DNA from: Chrysochromulina tobinii
Taxonomy: Eukaryota; Haptophyta; Prymnesiales; Chrysochromulinaceae
DNA: 39,463 bases
Reading direction: 5' to 3'
Assembly (NCBI GenBank): GCA_001275005.1
Contig: JWZX01002420.1
Location: 1-39,463 of the forward strand
The notes under the pieces were generated by a model. The model was not told the DNA's origin. It was given only the letters and a program-made list of their open reading frames with translations, and made no database searches. The translations under genes were made by a program, and so were the position numbers. Shown one piece after another: positions 1 through 9,218 of this stretch (positions are counted from its first letter, which is position 1; each line of letters opens with the position of its first letter).

Positions 1-2027
1 GGCGGCGGCCGCGGCCGCGGCGCCGGCGCCCGTGCCAGCGCTTGGCAGGAGCACCGGCGCGGCGCAGCCCGCCGCCTTGCCCGCCGCTTCGATGGCCAGC
101 TGCAGCTGCTCCGTGTCGAGGCCCGCGAAGCCGCTGAACAGCTGGCCACCGGGTGTGAACAGCTGGCCACTGGGTGTGAACAAATGGCCACTGGGTGTGA
201 ACAGATGCCCACTGGGTGTGATCAGATGCCCACTCCAGGCACCCAACGCGCCACCGAGCGCCGTCGCGGGCGCTGGTTCGGGCGGCGGCACCGCGGACGC
301 CGGCATGACGTGCGACTCGCCTTGCATCTTGAGGCGCACCATGTAGAAGCCGATCGCCTTGCGCTTGCGCACGCGAGGCTTGGGAGCGCCGACGAGCCGG
401 AACGTGACGCGCACCGGTTGGGCGCCCGTGCAGCCTCCCTTGAGCTTGGTGGGGCAGAGGGAGAGGCGCACGCTGACGGGGGGGCGTAGCCCGGGGTACG
501 GGAGGGCCTCGCCATCCTCGTCCATCCCGTCCACGTCCAGCTCGCCCGGTACGGCGCCCGAGACGCCCGGTACGGCGCCCGAGACGCCCGGTACGGCGCC
601 GCCATAGTGCTGCGCGAGCGTCGCGGCCTGCCCGAGCTGCGCGCCGAGCTGGGCGCCGCTCCATTGGTCGGCCAGCGCGGGGGCGAGGGCGGGGGCGAGG
701 GCGGGGGCGGCGCCGGGGGCCCGGGATGCTTGGGAGAGGGCGGCGGCGCACGCGGCGCCGGCTGCCCCGGTATGCACACCGCTGCCGCGACGGCGCGCGC
801 CACGTCCTCCGCGCCCAGGACGGCGCTTGCCCCCCGCGCGCTCGCGAGCGAGGAGAGCAGGGCGGCGGCGGCGGCGGCGGCGGCCGCGCCGCCATTCGCG
901 TACCGGGAACCGAGCGCCGTGTCGGTCACGTACGGCTCGTCCTCCTCGGCATACGCCGCCGCGTTCGCGAGTCGGCGTCGCTTGAGCAAGCCGCCGAGCG
1001 GCGCGAGCCCACGACGGCTCGTCGTCGGGTCGTCGAGGGGCGCGCCGCCGCCCGCACCACCGCCGCCCAACTCGGCGCCGCCGCCCGAGATCGCGCCGTA
1101 CTGGGCGGCGCCACCGGGCGGCGCCGTACCGGGCGTGGGCTTGCGCCGCTGCGGCGCGTTGCGTGACAGCCCGGCGGATGAGGGCGGGTTGGCGCCACTC
1201 CGCGCCGTGCTCAGCGCCATGTGCTCGCGCGCCGGCAGCCTCTCGGTGCCGTCGGCGTTGCGCGCGGAGGGGCCCAGGTACGGGCGTGCCCTGGCAAAGC
1301 CGAGCGACGCGAGCGAAAAGAGGCCGGAACGCAGCTGCACCTCGGTATGCGAGCGCGCGCGCTTGACTGCCGCCTCGAAGTCCGCCACCATCGCCGGGTT
1401 GTTGATGCGCTTCGCCGACTCCCATGAGGCATCGGTCACCGAGTGCCCCTCCCAGTGAACTAGGTATCGTTGGCCCGTCTCGAAGCGCCGCTGCGCGAGG
1501 AGGCGGAAAGGCATCCGCTCGTCGGTCGGATCGGCGCCGTCGGCCTCCACCGCCTGCGGCTGCTTCGCCGGCTTCGCCGCGCCGCCCATCCGCGACTGCT
1601 GCAGCTGCTGCCGTTGCCGCTTGACCTCATACTCGGCGAGCGCCGCGGCGGACACGCTCTTGATCGGCTGCCACTGGGACTCGCCGCCACCCGGGTGCTT
1701 GACGAGCACCTCGGTGCGCCCTGCCCGCCGTCGTTTGCCGAGAACCTTCGCGCTCGCGGCGGCCGCCGATGCACTCGCGCCGCCGCCCGCGCCTGCACAC
1801 GCGCCGCTGGCGCCGCCACCGGTGGGCACGCCGCCTGCGAGCTCGGGCGCCATCGGCCGCGACGGCGAGGGCTTGCCAAATGAGGGCTGGTAGACCACCG
1901 CTGGCTTGGCCACGTCGATGCGCAGCGGGTATCGGGCGCGTGGCGACGCTCCGGGGGCGGCCGCAGCGGCGCCCAAGTCGGGCATCGAGGCGCCGTTGCG
2001 AGCACTTCGCCACGCGGCACGAAACAT
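1..2027 (-). CDS. Chromodomain protein, 3'-truncated by window edge
   Basis: Exons inferred as 2027-780 and 648-1. The first begins at an ATG at 2027; the second is open to the window edge, so the C-terminus is missing. At least 632 residues are visible. Around residues 175-225 lies a chromodomain, with an aromatic cage-like pattern (YLVHWEGH, then DASWES, then an INNPAMVADFEAA helix); such domains bind methylated lysines in chromatin. Before it are a basic RKR-rich stretch and a Gln-rich helix; after it, Ala/Gly/Pro-rich low complexity. The first frame degenerates after about 780, and another frame gives plausible protein from 648, so I infer a 131-bp GT-AG intron (779-649). The joined region reads DVARAVAAA then LGAQLGQAATLAQHYGG. 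Two heptad repeats follow: GAVPGVS (544-600) and [HQ]LFTPSG (131-235). The chromodomain is firm; the protein's specific role is unknown. Confidence 0.7.
131..235 (-). repeat. 21-bp in-frame minisatellite encoding [HQ]LFTPSG heptads
   Basis: About five 21-bp units, on the minus strand around TTCACACCCAGTGGCCA, keep the chromodomain reading frame and encode repeated heptads of the type [HQ]L[FI]TP[SG]G. The TTCACACC core recurs in other minisatellites of the window. Confidence 0.8.
649..779 (-). other. Inferred intron of chromodomain gene
   Basis: The donor is GCG|GTGTGC and the acceptor is GGCGCCCAG|CTC. It is 131 bp, so it shifts the frame as needed. It holds a C-rich tandem repeat (CGCCCTCGCCCC units, about 670-716). 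The neighbouring acceptor 12 bp downstream (CGCAG|CTCGGG) is also in frame and cannot be excluded. No CTGAY branch-like word is evident, unlike most other introns here. Confidence 0.45.
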
Positions 2028-3947
2028 ATGGAGGACGATAGTGTGATGCTCGTGGCCGCGGAGCCCTCGGACGAGCCCGATGAGAGCGACGTCGGCTCGA
2101 CGGTGTACGGCATGCACACCGACACCGGCACCGACACGGAATCGGTCGCCTCGTCCTTCGCCTCCATGAAGAACCGCAGGAAGAAGGAGAAGAAGAAGGC
2201 GGCGGCCAAGGCGCGCAAGTCGGCGGCATCGGCGACAGGGAGCAGCGGCGGTGCGGGTCCGAGCAGCAGCGGCAGCAACGGCAGCGGCAGCGGCAACGGC
2301 AACGGCGCCGCCGCGCCGCGCGTGAGCGTCGAGTACGTCTCCTTGCGCAACGAGGTGCTGAGCAGCCCGGCGTTTGCCGAGTTTGCGTCGGTCTTCGGGC
2401 ACTTCTCGACTGCGGAGGAGCTGATGAACGGCGTCGGGGGCGGCGCCAGCGCGGATGTCGAGGCCGAGGGCGGTGCCGGCGACAAGCACTCGTCCAATGC
2501 GGGTGGCGCGTCGGCGCTGTCCAAGGGTGGCGCTGACGACGAGCCAAAGGAGCTGTCGAAGCGCGCGCGCAAGCGCGAGAAGCGGCTGACGATCGCGGAG
2601 CTCAAGCAGCTCGTGAGCAAGCCCGAGGTCGTCGAGGCGTGGGATACCACCTCCGAGGACCCGCGCCTCCTCGTCCAGCTCAAGGCGTACCGCAACTCGA
2701 TCCCGGTCCCCAAGCACTGGTGCCAGAAGAGGAAGTTTTTGATGGGCAAGCGCGGGATGGAGAAGCCGCCGTTCCAGCTGCCCGACTTCATCGCGGCGAC
2801 CGGCATCGAGCGCATCCGCAATGCCGTCCTCGAGAGGGAGCAGGCGAAGAAGATGAAGAGCAAGATGAAGGAGAAGATGCAGCCCAAGATGGGCAAGATT
2901 GACATCGATTACCAGGTGCTGCACGACGCCTTTTTCAAGTACCAGACCAAGCCGCGGCTGACCAAGCACGGCGACCTGTACTACGAGGGCAAGGAGCACG
3001 AGGCGCACCTGCGTGTGAAGCGGCCGGGCCATCTGTCCGCCGAGCTCATCGGGGCGCTCGAGATGACCGTTGGAGGTCCGCCCCCGTGGCTGGTGAACAT
3101 GCAGCGCTATGGGCCGCCGCCCAGCTACCCGAACCTCAAGATTCCGGGGCTGAATGCGCCCATCCCGACGGGTGCGAGCTACGGGTACCACGTGGGCGGC
3201 TGGGGCAAGCCGCCCGTCGACGAGCTGGGACGGCCCCTGTACGGCGACGTGTTCGGATCGGCGGAGCGCGAGGAGAAGGAGCGGCTCGAGGCGGGGGTGA
3301 GTCATGAGCCTTGGGGCGCGATGGAGGAGGCCGACGAGGACGAGGACGACGATGCGGTTGGCGATGACGGGGAGGGCGGCGGCCAGGACGGTTCGGTCGC
3401 GGGCACCGAGGATGACATCGCCGACGGCATCGCCTCCATCTCTTCGATGGCGCCCTCAGGGATGGCCACTCCCGATGCGATCAACCTGCGCAAGCAGACT
3501 GCTGATGGTCTGGGCACACCCTCAGCCTTCTCCGAAGGCCTCGACACGCCTGGCGCGACCGGGGCGGGCCCGGCTCCGCAGCTGTACCAGGTGCTCCAGC
3601 AGACGGAATCAAGGATCGGCTCCGCCGCCTTTGGCTCCACCCATGGCTACATCGTACCGCCGCCGCCGCCTCCGGGCATCGGGACTGGCCCAGCGGCGGC
3701 GAACCGCCCTGGTGGCGGCGGCGGCGCAGGCCGGCGGGTGGGCAAAGGCTCGGACGGCGTCGAGCTCGCTCTCGACCCATCGGACCTCGAGAAGCTCGAT
3801 GAAGGGGCGCTGCGCGCGCGCTATGAGCAGCAGCGCCAGGCTGAGCGCAAGGAGAGCGCGCCCGAGGACATGTCGGATATCATCGAGGAGCAGGAGCGCA
3901 AGCGTAAGCGCAAGCTCGAGAGCCAGAAGAATCGTGGCCGAGATTAA
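2028..3947 (+). CDS. SF3B2: Splicing factor 3b subunit 2 (SF3B2/SAP145/Cus1)
   Basis: A single-exon, 639-residue component of the U2 snRNP SF3b complex, which helps anchor U2 at the branch site. The N-terminus is acidic, followed by a Lys-rich patch (KNRRKKEKKK) and Gly/Ser low complexity. From about residue 185 to 400 the conserved core is nearly collinear with animal SF3B2: AELKQLV, RNSIPVPKHWC, KRGMEKPPFQLPDFI, MGKIDIDYQVLHDAFFK, HGDLYYEGKEHE (DUF382 region), then PPPWLVNMQRYGPPPSYPNL and GASYGYHVGGWGKPP (PSP region). The C-terminus also matches the family: a TP-rich stretch, GSTHGY, GVELALDPSDLE and a final basic tail. The ATG at 2028 is the first in frame. It directly abuts the divergent chromodomain ATG, so an extra 5' exon is possible. 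Family assignment is firm. Confidence 0.95.
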   Translation: MEDDSVMLVAAEPSDEPDESDVGSTVYGMHTDTGTDTESVASSFASMKNRRKKEKKKAAAKARKSAASATGSSGGAGPSSSGSNGSGSGNGNGAAAPRVSVEYVSLRNEVLSSPAFAEFASVFGHFSTAEELMNGVGGGASADVEAEGGAGDKHSSNAGGASALSKGGADDEPKELSKRARKREKRLTIAELKQLVSKPEVVEAWDTTSEDPRLLVQLKAYRNSIPVPKHWCQKRKFLMGKRGMEKPPFQLPDFIAATGIERIRNAVLEREQAKKMKSKMKEKMQPKMGKIDIDYQVLHDAFFKYQTKPRLTKHGDLYYEGKEHEAHLRVKRPGHLSAELIGALEMTVGGPPPWLVNMQRYGPPPSYPNLKIPGLNAPIPTGASYGYHVGGWGKPPVDELGRPLYGDVFGSAEREEKERLEAGVSHEPWGAMEEADEDEDDDAVGDDGEGGGQDGSVAGTEDDIADGIASISSMAPSGMATPDAINLRKQTADGLGTPSAFSEGLDTPGATGAGPAPQLYQVLQQTESRIGSAAFGSTHGYIVPPPPPPGIGTGPAAANRPGGGGGAGRRVGKGSDGVELALDPSDLEKLDEGALRARYEQQRQAERKESAPEDMSDIIEEQERKRKRKLESQKNRGRD

Positions 3948-4333
3948 GAGTACACGTGCGCCGCATTGGCGACGAGGATGGGGGAGGAGCACGGCGTACG
4001 AAGTGAACACCGACCGAAGGACCGGTCCAGGATATCAACGCAGCCACCCTCGCCCTCCGTCGGGTCTATCGAAAATGTGGGCCAGTGAATGTGCAGGCAA
4101 ATAGCCACGGCTTATAAAGAACAACACTAGTTCACGAACCTCGGGGAACCCGCACCTCCCGTGCCGCGAAAGAGGAAAAAGATGGAAACCCATTTTGAGA
4201 ACGGACCGGTATACCCAATACCGGTAGCGCCGGATAGTTGGGCCGAATGCTTTTGGCTCGTCTCGCTCGCTCGCTCTGGTGCACCGCTGGGTCGGTCAGC
4301 CTGGTGCTCTGAGCACGCCCAAGCTGCCGCTCC
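3948..4333 (+). promoter_or_regulatory. Intergenic region with TATA-like box and 8-bp inverted repeat
   Basis: No supported gene. A TATA-like TTATAAAG lies near 4110. A perfect inverted repeat, ACCGGTAT / ATACCGGT with a 5-nt spacer, spans 4205-4225. Both are upstream of the Pro-rich membrane protein and could belong to its promoter; this is inference from position only. Confidence 0.3.
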
Positions 4334-6172
4334 GTGGGAGTTCAGCGTTCGCTCAATACCCCTCAGGGAGCAAGACGGACACAAGCACGCATGGTTCTTG
4401 AAGACCACGAGAGAGGTCGGGTGCCGCTCTTCGCGCTGCGCTGCCCGAGCATTGCCGAGGGCATCTACGCTGTGTTCCTCGTCATTGGTGGCACATCTAT
4501 AGGATTCGGTGGCTGCTGGATATTCTATGTGCGCCCACTTGTTGAGGCCGCTCACTCGCACAGTATCGCGATGGCTGCTCAGGCTGATCAGTGCTGCGCC
4601 TGTTCGCCATCGCCACCACCATCCGAACCACCGCCACCTCCTCCGCCTCCGCCGCCCTTGCCTCCGGCGCCGCCGTCTTCGCCGCCACCGTCATCTCCAC
4701 CCCTGCCGCCGCCACCCTCCAGGCCACCGCCGCCGCCGCCTTCGCCATCACCACCGCCGCCGATTCCTCCGGAGCCGTCGCCACCTCCGCCCTCATGCCC
4801 CCCACCGCCACCGCCCGCAGAGCCTCCGCCACCGACTCCGTTTCCTCCGCAGCCGTCGCCGCCTCCGCCCTCGTTGCCACCCGGTCCTGCAACACCACCG
4901 CCATCACGGCCTCCACCTCCCTGTCCATTGCCGCCACCCTCGCCTCCGCCACCCTCGCCGGACCCGCCGTCACCTCCGCCACCCTCGCCGGACCCACCGC
5001 CCTCGCCGCCCTCACCCAAGCCACCTCCCATCCCACCGCGGTGCTCCACCTTCCAAGCGGACACCTCGGCCGAGTGCATTCACTGGATTGGCAACACGGG
5101 CGCTCATTGCAACGAGGCGTGGGTGATGGCCCAGTGCTTCACGACGTGCAACAATTGCCTTCCGCCTTCGCCGCCGACGCCTCCCGCGCCGCCCCGGCCG
5201 CCGCTGCTCCCCGACGCTTTGCATCGTTTCACCTCAACTGCGAAGCCGTCGTTCGGCTTCGCAGAGCAGAGCGTCGGCTTCGCAGTCGAGGCAGCCATCG
5301 AGAGCACCACCCACACGCCGATCTCGCAGACCGCCGACGGCTTCTGGACGTTTGCATCGGGGCTCGTGCTCTTAGCGCTGGGGCTCGTGGCCTTGGTCAC
5401 CGCGCTGCTGTGCCGCTGCTGTCAGCCGCGTCAGTCGAGCGGCTCGCTCAAAGTGCATGACGGGGAGGGCGGCACTTGGGAGGCGCTGCCGAGCCAGACG
5501 CCCACGCCCAAGCGCGTGCGCGTGCCGGCGCGCGTGGTAGAGGCGTTCGACTTCTTTGACGCCGACCAGAGCGGCTTCATCGACCGGCGCGAGCTGAACG
5601 CGGTCCTGCGACACTATGGCGTCAACTTGAGTGCACCAGGGGCGAGCGCGATGCTGCAGCGGTACGACGATACGCCGGACGGCAACATAGACCTGATCGA
5701 GTTTGCAGAGCTCGTGCATGATCTTGAGGAGGGCATGCTGCGCGCCCAGATGACAACGACGTTGCCACCTCCTCCAACGGCACCGCCTCCAACGCCGCCT
5801 CCAACGACGGTGTCGCCGCGTGCAGGGCCCTCGTCGCAATTGCCGACGTCGCAACGACCGCCTGCTGCGGCATCGCCGTCCCACTCGCCGCCCCGCTCGC
5901 CGCCCCGATCACCACATCGCCCGACGACCCCCGCTTCCGCGCCATGGCTCCCGCCATCGGGTCAGGCAGCGCTAGTGCCGTCGAATTCGGCTTTCGTAGC
6001 TGACCGATGGGAGCAAGAGACCAGTCGTAGAGGCATGGGGCAAGCCACTGCCTTCGGGACGCCTGGTCCAGCGCCGATTGGCACAACTCATCCAGGCGGG
6101 CGTGGAGCTCGAGCTGGAGGTGGAGCCGGCGGTGGCACGCCCGGCTCAGCCCGAGGGTTCGTGCAAGGCTAG
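4334..6172 (+). CDS. Pro-rich (pherophorin-like) ShK-domain membrane protein with cytosolic EF-hands
   Basis: 612 residues from the first ATG; a second ATG at 4391 (residue 20) is an equally good start. A hydrophobic segment (about residues 45-67) could be a signal anchor. Residues about 91-236 are almost pure Pro/Ser (SPPPPP-type blocks, as in extensins and pherophorins), likely hydroxyproline-glycosylated outside the cell. A six-cysteine ShKT-like module follows (about 236-276, ending QCFTTCNNC). Then comes a clear transmembrane helix (about 337-358), then an EF-hand pair (about 405-465) with loops DADQSGFIDRRE and DDTPDGNIDLIE. A second Pro/Thr-rich and Gly-rich tail ends the protein. The layout suggests a wall or scale-facing ectodomain joined to a Ca2+-binding cytoplasmic domain. 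No family name is assigned; domains are clear, function is inference. Confidence 0.8.
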   Translation: MGVQRSLNTPQGARRTQARMVLEDHERGRVPLFALRCPSIAEGIYAVFLVIGGTSIGFGGCWIFYVRPLVEAAHSHSIAMAAQADQCCACSPSPPPSEPPPPPPPPPPLPPAPPSSPPPSSPPLPPPPSRPPPPPPSPSPPPPIPPEPSPPPPSCPPPPPPAEPPPPTPFPPQPSPPPPSLPPGPATPPPSRPPPPCPLPPPSPPPPSPDPPSPPPPSPDPPPSPPSPKPPPIPPRCSTFQADTSAECIHWIGNTGAHCNEAWVMAQCFTTCNNCLPPSPPTPPAPPRPPLLPDALHRFTSTAKPSFGFAEQSVGFAVEAAIESTTHTPISQTADGFWTFASGLVLLALGLVALVTALLCRCCQPRQSSGSLKVHDGEGGTWEALPSQTPTPKRVRVPARVVEAFDFFDADQSGFIDRRELNAVLRHYGVNLSAPGASAMLQRYDDTPDGNIDLIEFAELVHDLEEGMLRAQMTTTLPPPPTAPPPTPPPTTVSPRAGPSSQLPTSQRPPAAASPSHSPPRSPPRSPHRPTTPASAPWLPPSGQAALVPSNSAFVADRWEQETSRRGMGQATAFGTPGPAPIGTTHPGGRGARAGGGAGGGTPGSARGFVQG

Positions 6173-7139
6173 GAGAGCAAGGCGCTAGTGCCGAAGTAGC
6201 CAGCATTTCGTATATACTAATGAGACTGTGAGATTAGAGATGACCGTACTTTAACTCAATATCAATAACATGTCGGCACGGCATGTAGTGCCCCGACGCG
6301 ACCCCCGCGGCTTACCGGACCGGTCTTCGGACGGCCGGTGGGGTCTTTGATAATGATAAAATTCGCGGTGTCGCCGCGGCCGCCCGGCCGCGCCGTCGCG
6401 GACGCCGTCCGGAGCGTCCTCGCTCCGTCCACGCACGGGGCGACCCGCACGGGAGCCGAACGCGCCCGACATATCGGACTTACGCGCGACATTAGTCATG
6501 TACGCCCCAATAGTACCGCGGCCCGTTGCGGCGACACGCGAATTCGGTATACCGCTATACCCAAACCGTGCACGGTAGCCGTCGCTCGTCGCAAGTCGGT
6601 CTAACGTCGCCCGCGCGCCGGCCCGGGCCCGTCCTCCACGCCGGGTGGACTAGTGGGAGGGACCGGATCGAAGGGGCGCGCCAAACCGCTCCTGGCAGGG
6701 CAAGTTCGGCAGCGGGGTCGTCCTGGCGCGGCAAATGGCCCCGCCACCGATTCTTGCAACCACAGTCCACACGTTGGACGTCCGGCCCGGGCGCCATTCG
6801 TGATTCGACGAACGTGACGGGAGCGATGAGCCGGTCCGGTTACGAGCTGAGTACGTAGATGTTGATGAGATCTGACGCGATCGCGGTCACAGACACCATG
6901 CACAGACACCCACCAATATTCTCGACCAGTATTCACACATGAACGCGGTTGTGCCACCCCGGACCCCGACCCTGGCGCGGACCGGACCTAGACCGGACCC
7001 TCTGGACTCCCTGGCGACGGTACCACGGGCAACAGTACACGGGCGACAGTACATGGGCGACGTCTCACGTTCACGAGAGCTCTCCCCGTTCGGCCCGTGG
7101 CTCGGCACTCTCAGAGGGCATCCTGACGCAGCAGCGATC
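6173..7139. other. Gene-free region with clustered potential hairpins
   Basis: No supported coding sequence: the ORFs here are short, basic and on both strands, as expected from GC-rich DNA. Between about 6272 and 6477 there are several closely spaced inverted repeats, described separately. CGGTATACCG (6545-6554) is a perfect palindrome. The rest, to the CDF 3' end, shows nothing recognisable. Confidence 0.6.
6272..6426. other. Cluster of inverted repeats, possible structured RNA
   Basis: H1: GTCGGCAC (6272-6279) pairs with GTG-CC-CCGAC (6288-6297), with two bulged bases. H2: GACCCC (6300-6305) pairs with GGGGTC (6340-6345). It encloses CCGG/CCGG (6315-6318 with 6335-6338) and a GTC-TTCG-GAC tip (6323-6332), a classic stable UUCG tetraloop. 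H3: GCGGCC-GCCC-GGCCGC (6376-6391). H4: GGAGCG-TCCT-CGCTCC (6411-6426). An AT-rich gap (about 6346-6363) separates H2 from H3. Chance pairing is common in GC-rich DNA, so this is only a candidate. Confidence 0.3.
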
Positions 7140-8781
7140 TCACACGGCACCTCCGCCGCTGCTGGTGCTCGTCATCTCGACAGAGTGGCAGAGCGCCATG
7201 TCCTCCCCCTCTTCGCTCGCACGCCGCACGCGAGCGGCGCCGAGACGGGCGGTGGTCGCCTCGACAGTCTTGCGCGCGACGGGTGTGCGAGGGTCATGGT
7301 CATCCACGTCTCGGATCTGGTAGTCGATGTGCACGAAGGCGCGCTCGACTTCCTCGAGCCGCTCGAGCTTATGCTGCGAGCAACCATCAGGCGCGCACTC
7401 AGGCGCACTCGGAGGTACTCAAGAGGCAATCAGAGAGGTCATCAGTGGAGGTCATCTAGAGGTCATCAGTGGCAAGCAGCTGGGCCATCAGAGAGGCCAC
7501 CCGGGGCCATCAGTCGTCATCAGTGGTCATCAGTGGTCATCAGTGGCCATCAGTCGGCCTCCTCACCTGCAGCGTGATCCCCACATCATCAGTCGTCATC
7601 AGTCGTCATCAGTGGCCATCAGTCGGCCTTCTCACCTGCAGCGTGATCCCCACATCATGTGATTCCCGCAGCGTCGTCTCGGGCAGCATCACGATCTCGA
7701 CCTCCACTAGGAAACGCTCCCCGAAATGATACGCGCGGCAGGTGTCCACCTTGAGCACCCGAGGGTCGTGCGAGAACACGAGGTGCGTCAGCCGGCGCAC
7801 GAGCTCCGGTGGCGCCACGAGGCCTACCAGCTTGGCCACGTATGTGAGGGCGGTTGAGAGCCACGAGACGAGGATCCATAAGGCGATCAGGATCGCGCCC
7901 AAGGGGTCGAGGAAGGCGAGCGTATTCGGCTGCCACCACGCGAGCAGCACCGCGACCACCGCCACGCTGTTCGTGAGCACGTCGTTGAAGTGGTCCTGCG
8001 CGTACGTCTCGACTGAGGAGGACTGGATCTTTGCGGCGATCGACCGGCAAGCGAGAAGGGCGCCGAACTTGAGCACGATGGTACTGACGAGGATGCCGAT
8101 TGTGAGCGGGCCGAGGTCGAGCTCGCTGCCGTCCTGGAAGACACTGACGAGGTTCTCGATGGCCGAGATTATGATCTGCAGCGACGACATCCCCATGACC
8201 ACCGCAAACATCACCACACCGATCGGCTCGAGGCGCGACTTACCCTCGGGGTACTTGTATGGGTCGCTGCGCGCCATCGAGCGGTGGACAGCGAAGAGCA
8301 CGAAGCCGGAGACGAGGTCCAGGGCGGAGTCCGCCGTTGAGGCCAACGCAGACATCGAGCCGGAGATGATTGTGGCGATCAGCTTGCCCACGAGCAGCGC
8401 CACGTTGAGCGCAAACGAGCCATTCACCGCCGCTCGCACCTCCCAGGTTGTATAGGTCGGAGCTTGTTTTCCTTCCTCGGGCTGCATCTCGCCCCCTGCA
8501 AGATGCTGCGCCCCCTTCAAGTCTGCGACGAGGACGTCGATGGTCTCATTCTGCGCTATGTAGAACTGCCGCAGCCGCCGCTGCCTGAAGCCTGCCAGCT
8601 GGGACTGGGACACCTTGGCGCTCAGATAGCCACTCAGCAACGCCTCGCTGCCATCACTGCGCACGAAAGTCACGGCCGCTGCCGGCTCCTCCTCTGCCGG
8701 CGCGGTGATAACGGAGCGGGGGGTGAGTGTGGGCTCCTCGTCGTCGCTCGACGTCGCACGCGTGAGCCCAAGATGGGACAT
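7140..8781 (-). CDS. CDF-family cation transporter, Mn-type (MTP8-11-like)
   Basis: Exons 8781-7636 and 7373-7140 join in frame (459 residues). Splicing restores the typical CDF C-terminal domain: GITLQ joins HKLERLEEVERAFVHIDYQ. Such proteins exchange divalent metal for protons to move it out of the cytosol. The membrane domain has about six helices. Metal-site motifs are DSALD (about residue 152) and DHFND (about 263). The Asp in place of the usual first His is the signature of the plant/algal Mn subgroup, as is the FYIAQNE-like segment before helix 1. Substrate Mn2+ is therefore family inference. The 262-bp intron contains an inexact duplicate of the exon-1 3' end plus donor. Confidence 0.9.
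7374..7635 (-). other. CDF intron with duplicated exon end and 5' splice site
   Basis: The donor is CTGCAG|GTGAGAAGG (7636/7635) and the acceptor is TTGCTCGCAG|CAT (7374/7373). A 69-bp downstream copy carries the last ~20 nt of exon 1 (GGGGATCACGCTGCAG) plus the donor (GTGAGGAGG) at 7567/7566. Over about 52 bp the copies differ by one base. The rest is 10-bp repeats of CACTGATGAC type plus CTGATTGC and CTGAGTGC words. Use of the second donor would insert 69 nt containing an in-frame TGA, so only the first donor makes full-length protein. Confidence 0.85.
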
Positions 8782-9218
8782 TACGAGTTCAGTTCATAGA
8801 GAGGAGAGCTGGTGTGAAATGAGGTGCTTCAGATTAATCAGCGCGTCCATGAGAAGGCGCATCTTCATGTCCGTGATCACACTGGTATCGTGACAAGAGA
8901 CTATAAAAACACATCCCCACAAGACTAGTAATCTCAACACAGCCATTGCTCACAACATGGAACATCATCCAAACCTGATCAGTTCCTGTGTGTAGCACGG
9001 TGCACAGCACGCCAGGTCCCAGGAGTCCGCTGGAGCGCCAACTCCAACCCCCAGAAACAGCCTCCCGCAAACGTCGCAATCCGCGCATCGAGCGCTTGAC
9101 CCAAGGGGGAGTGGTCTACTATTTTTCATGTTTATAAGGCCCTAGGTTCCCCACACCTGTTTGGGAACTGAATGAGCCCCGCAAAATTCTCGCAAAATTC
9201 TCGCATCAGGGCCGTAGT
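8782..9218. other. Intergenic region between CDF 5' end and Kelch 3' end
   Basis: No gene seen. It contains the CDF upstream region. A minus-strand TATAAA near 9129-9135 lies about 350 bp from the CDF start, probably too far to be its TATA box. A plus-strand TATAAAAA lies near 8899, with no plus-strand gene after it. Confidence 0.4.

Noticed and set aside
1460-2905. Long minus-strand open frames antisense to SF3B2
   Set aside because: They are shadows of GC-rich codon bias. SF3B2 on the plus strand has unmistakable family motifs.
222-3305. A single 1027-residue minus-strand reading frame
   Set aside because: Only 2027-780 is plausible. The part above 2027 is antisense to the conserved SF3B2 coding region, and the part below about 650 is in the wrong frame for the repeat-bearing C-terminal sequence.
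4497-5079. Gly-rich and Ala/Val-rich minus-strand frames
   Set aside because: They are the complement of the plus-strand Pro-rich tract (CCN codons read as NGG). The plus strand continues into ShK, TM and EF-hand domains.
7441-7660. CRISPR-like array
   Set aside because: The repeats are short, contiguous or slipped copies without unique spacers, and lie in a spliceosomal intron.
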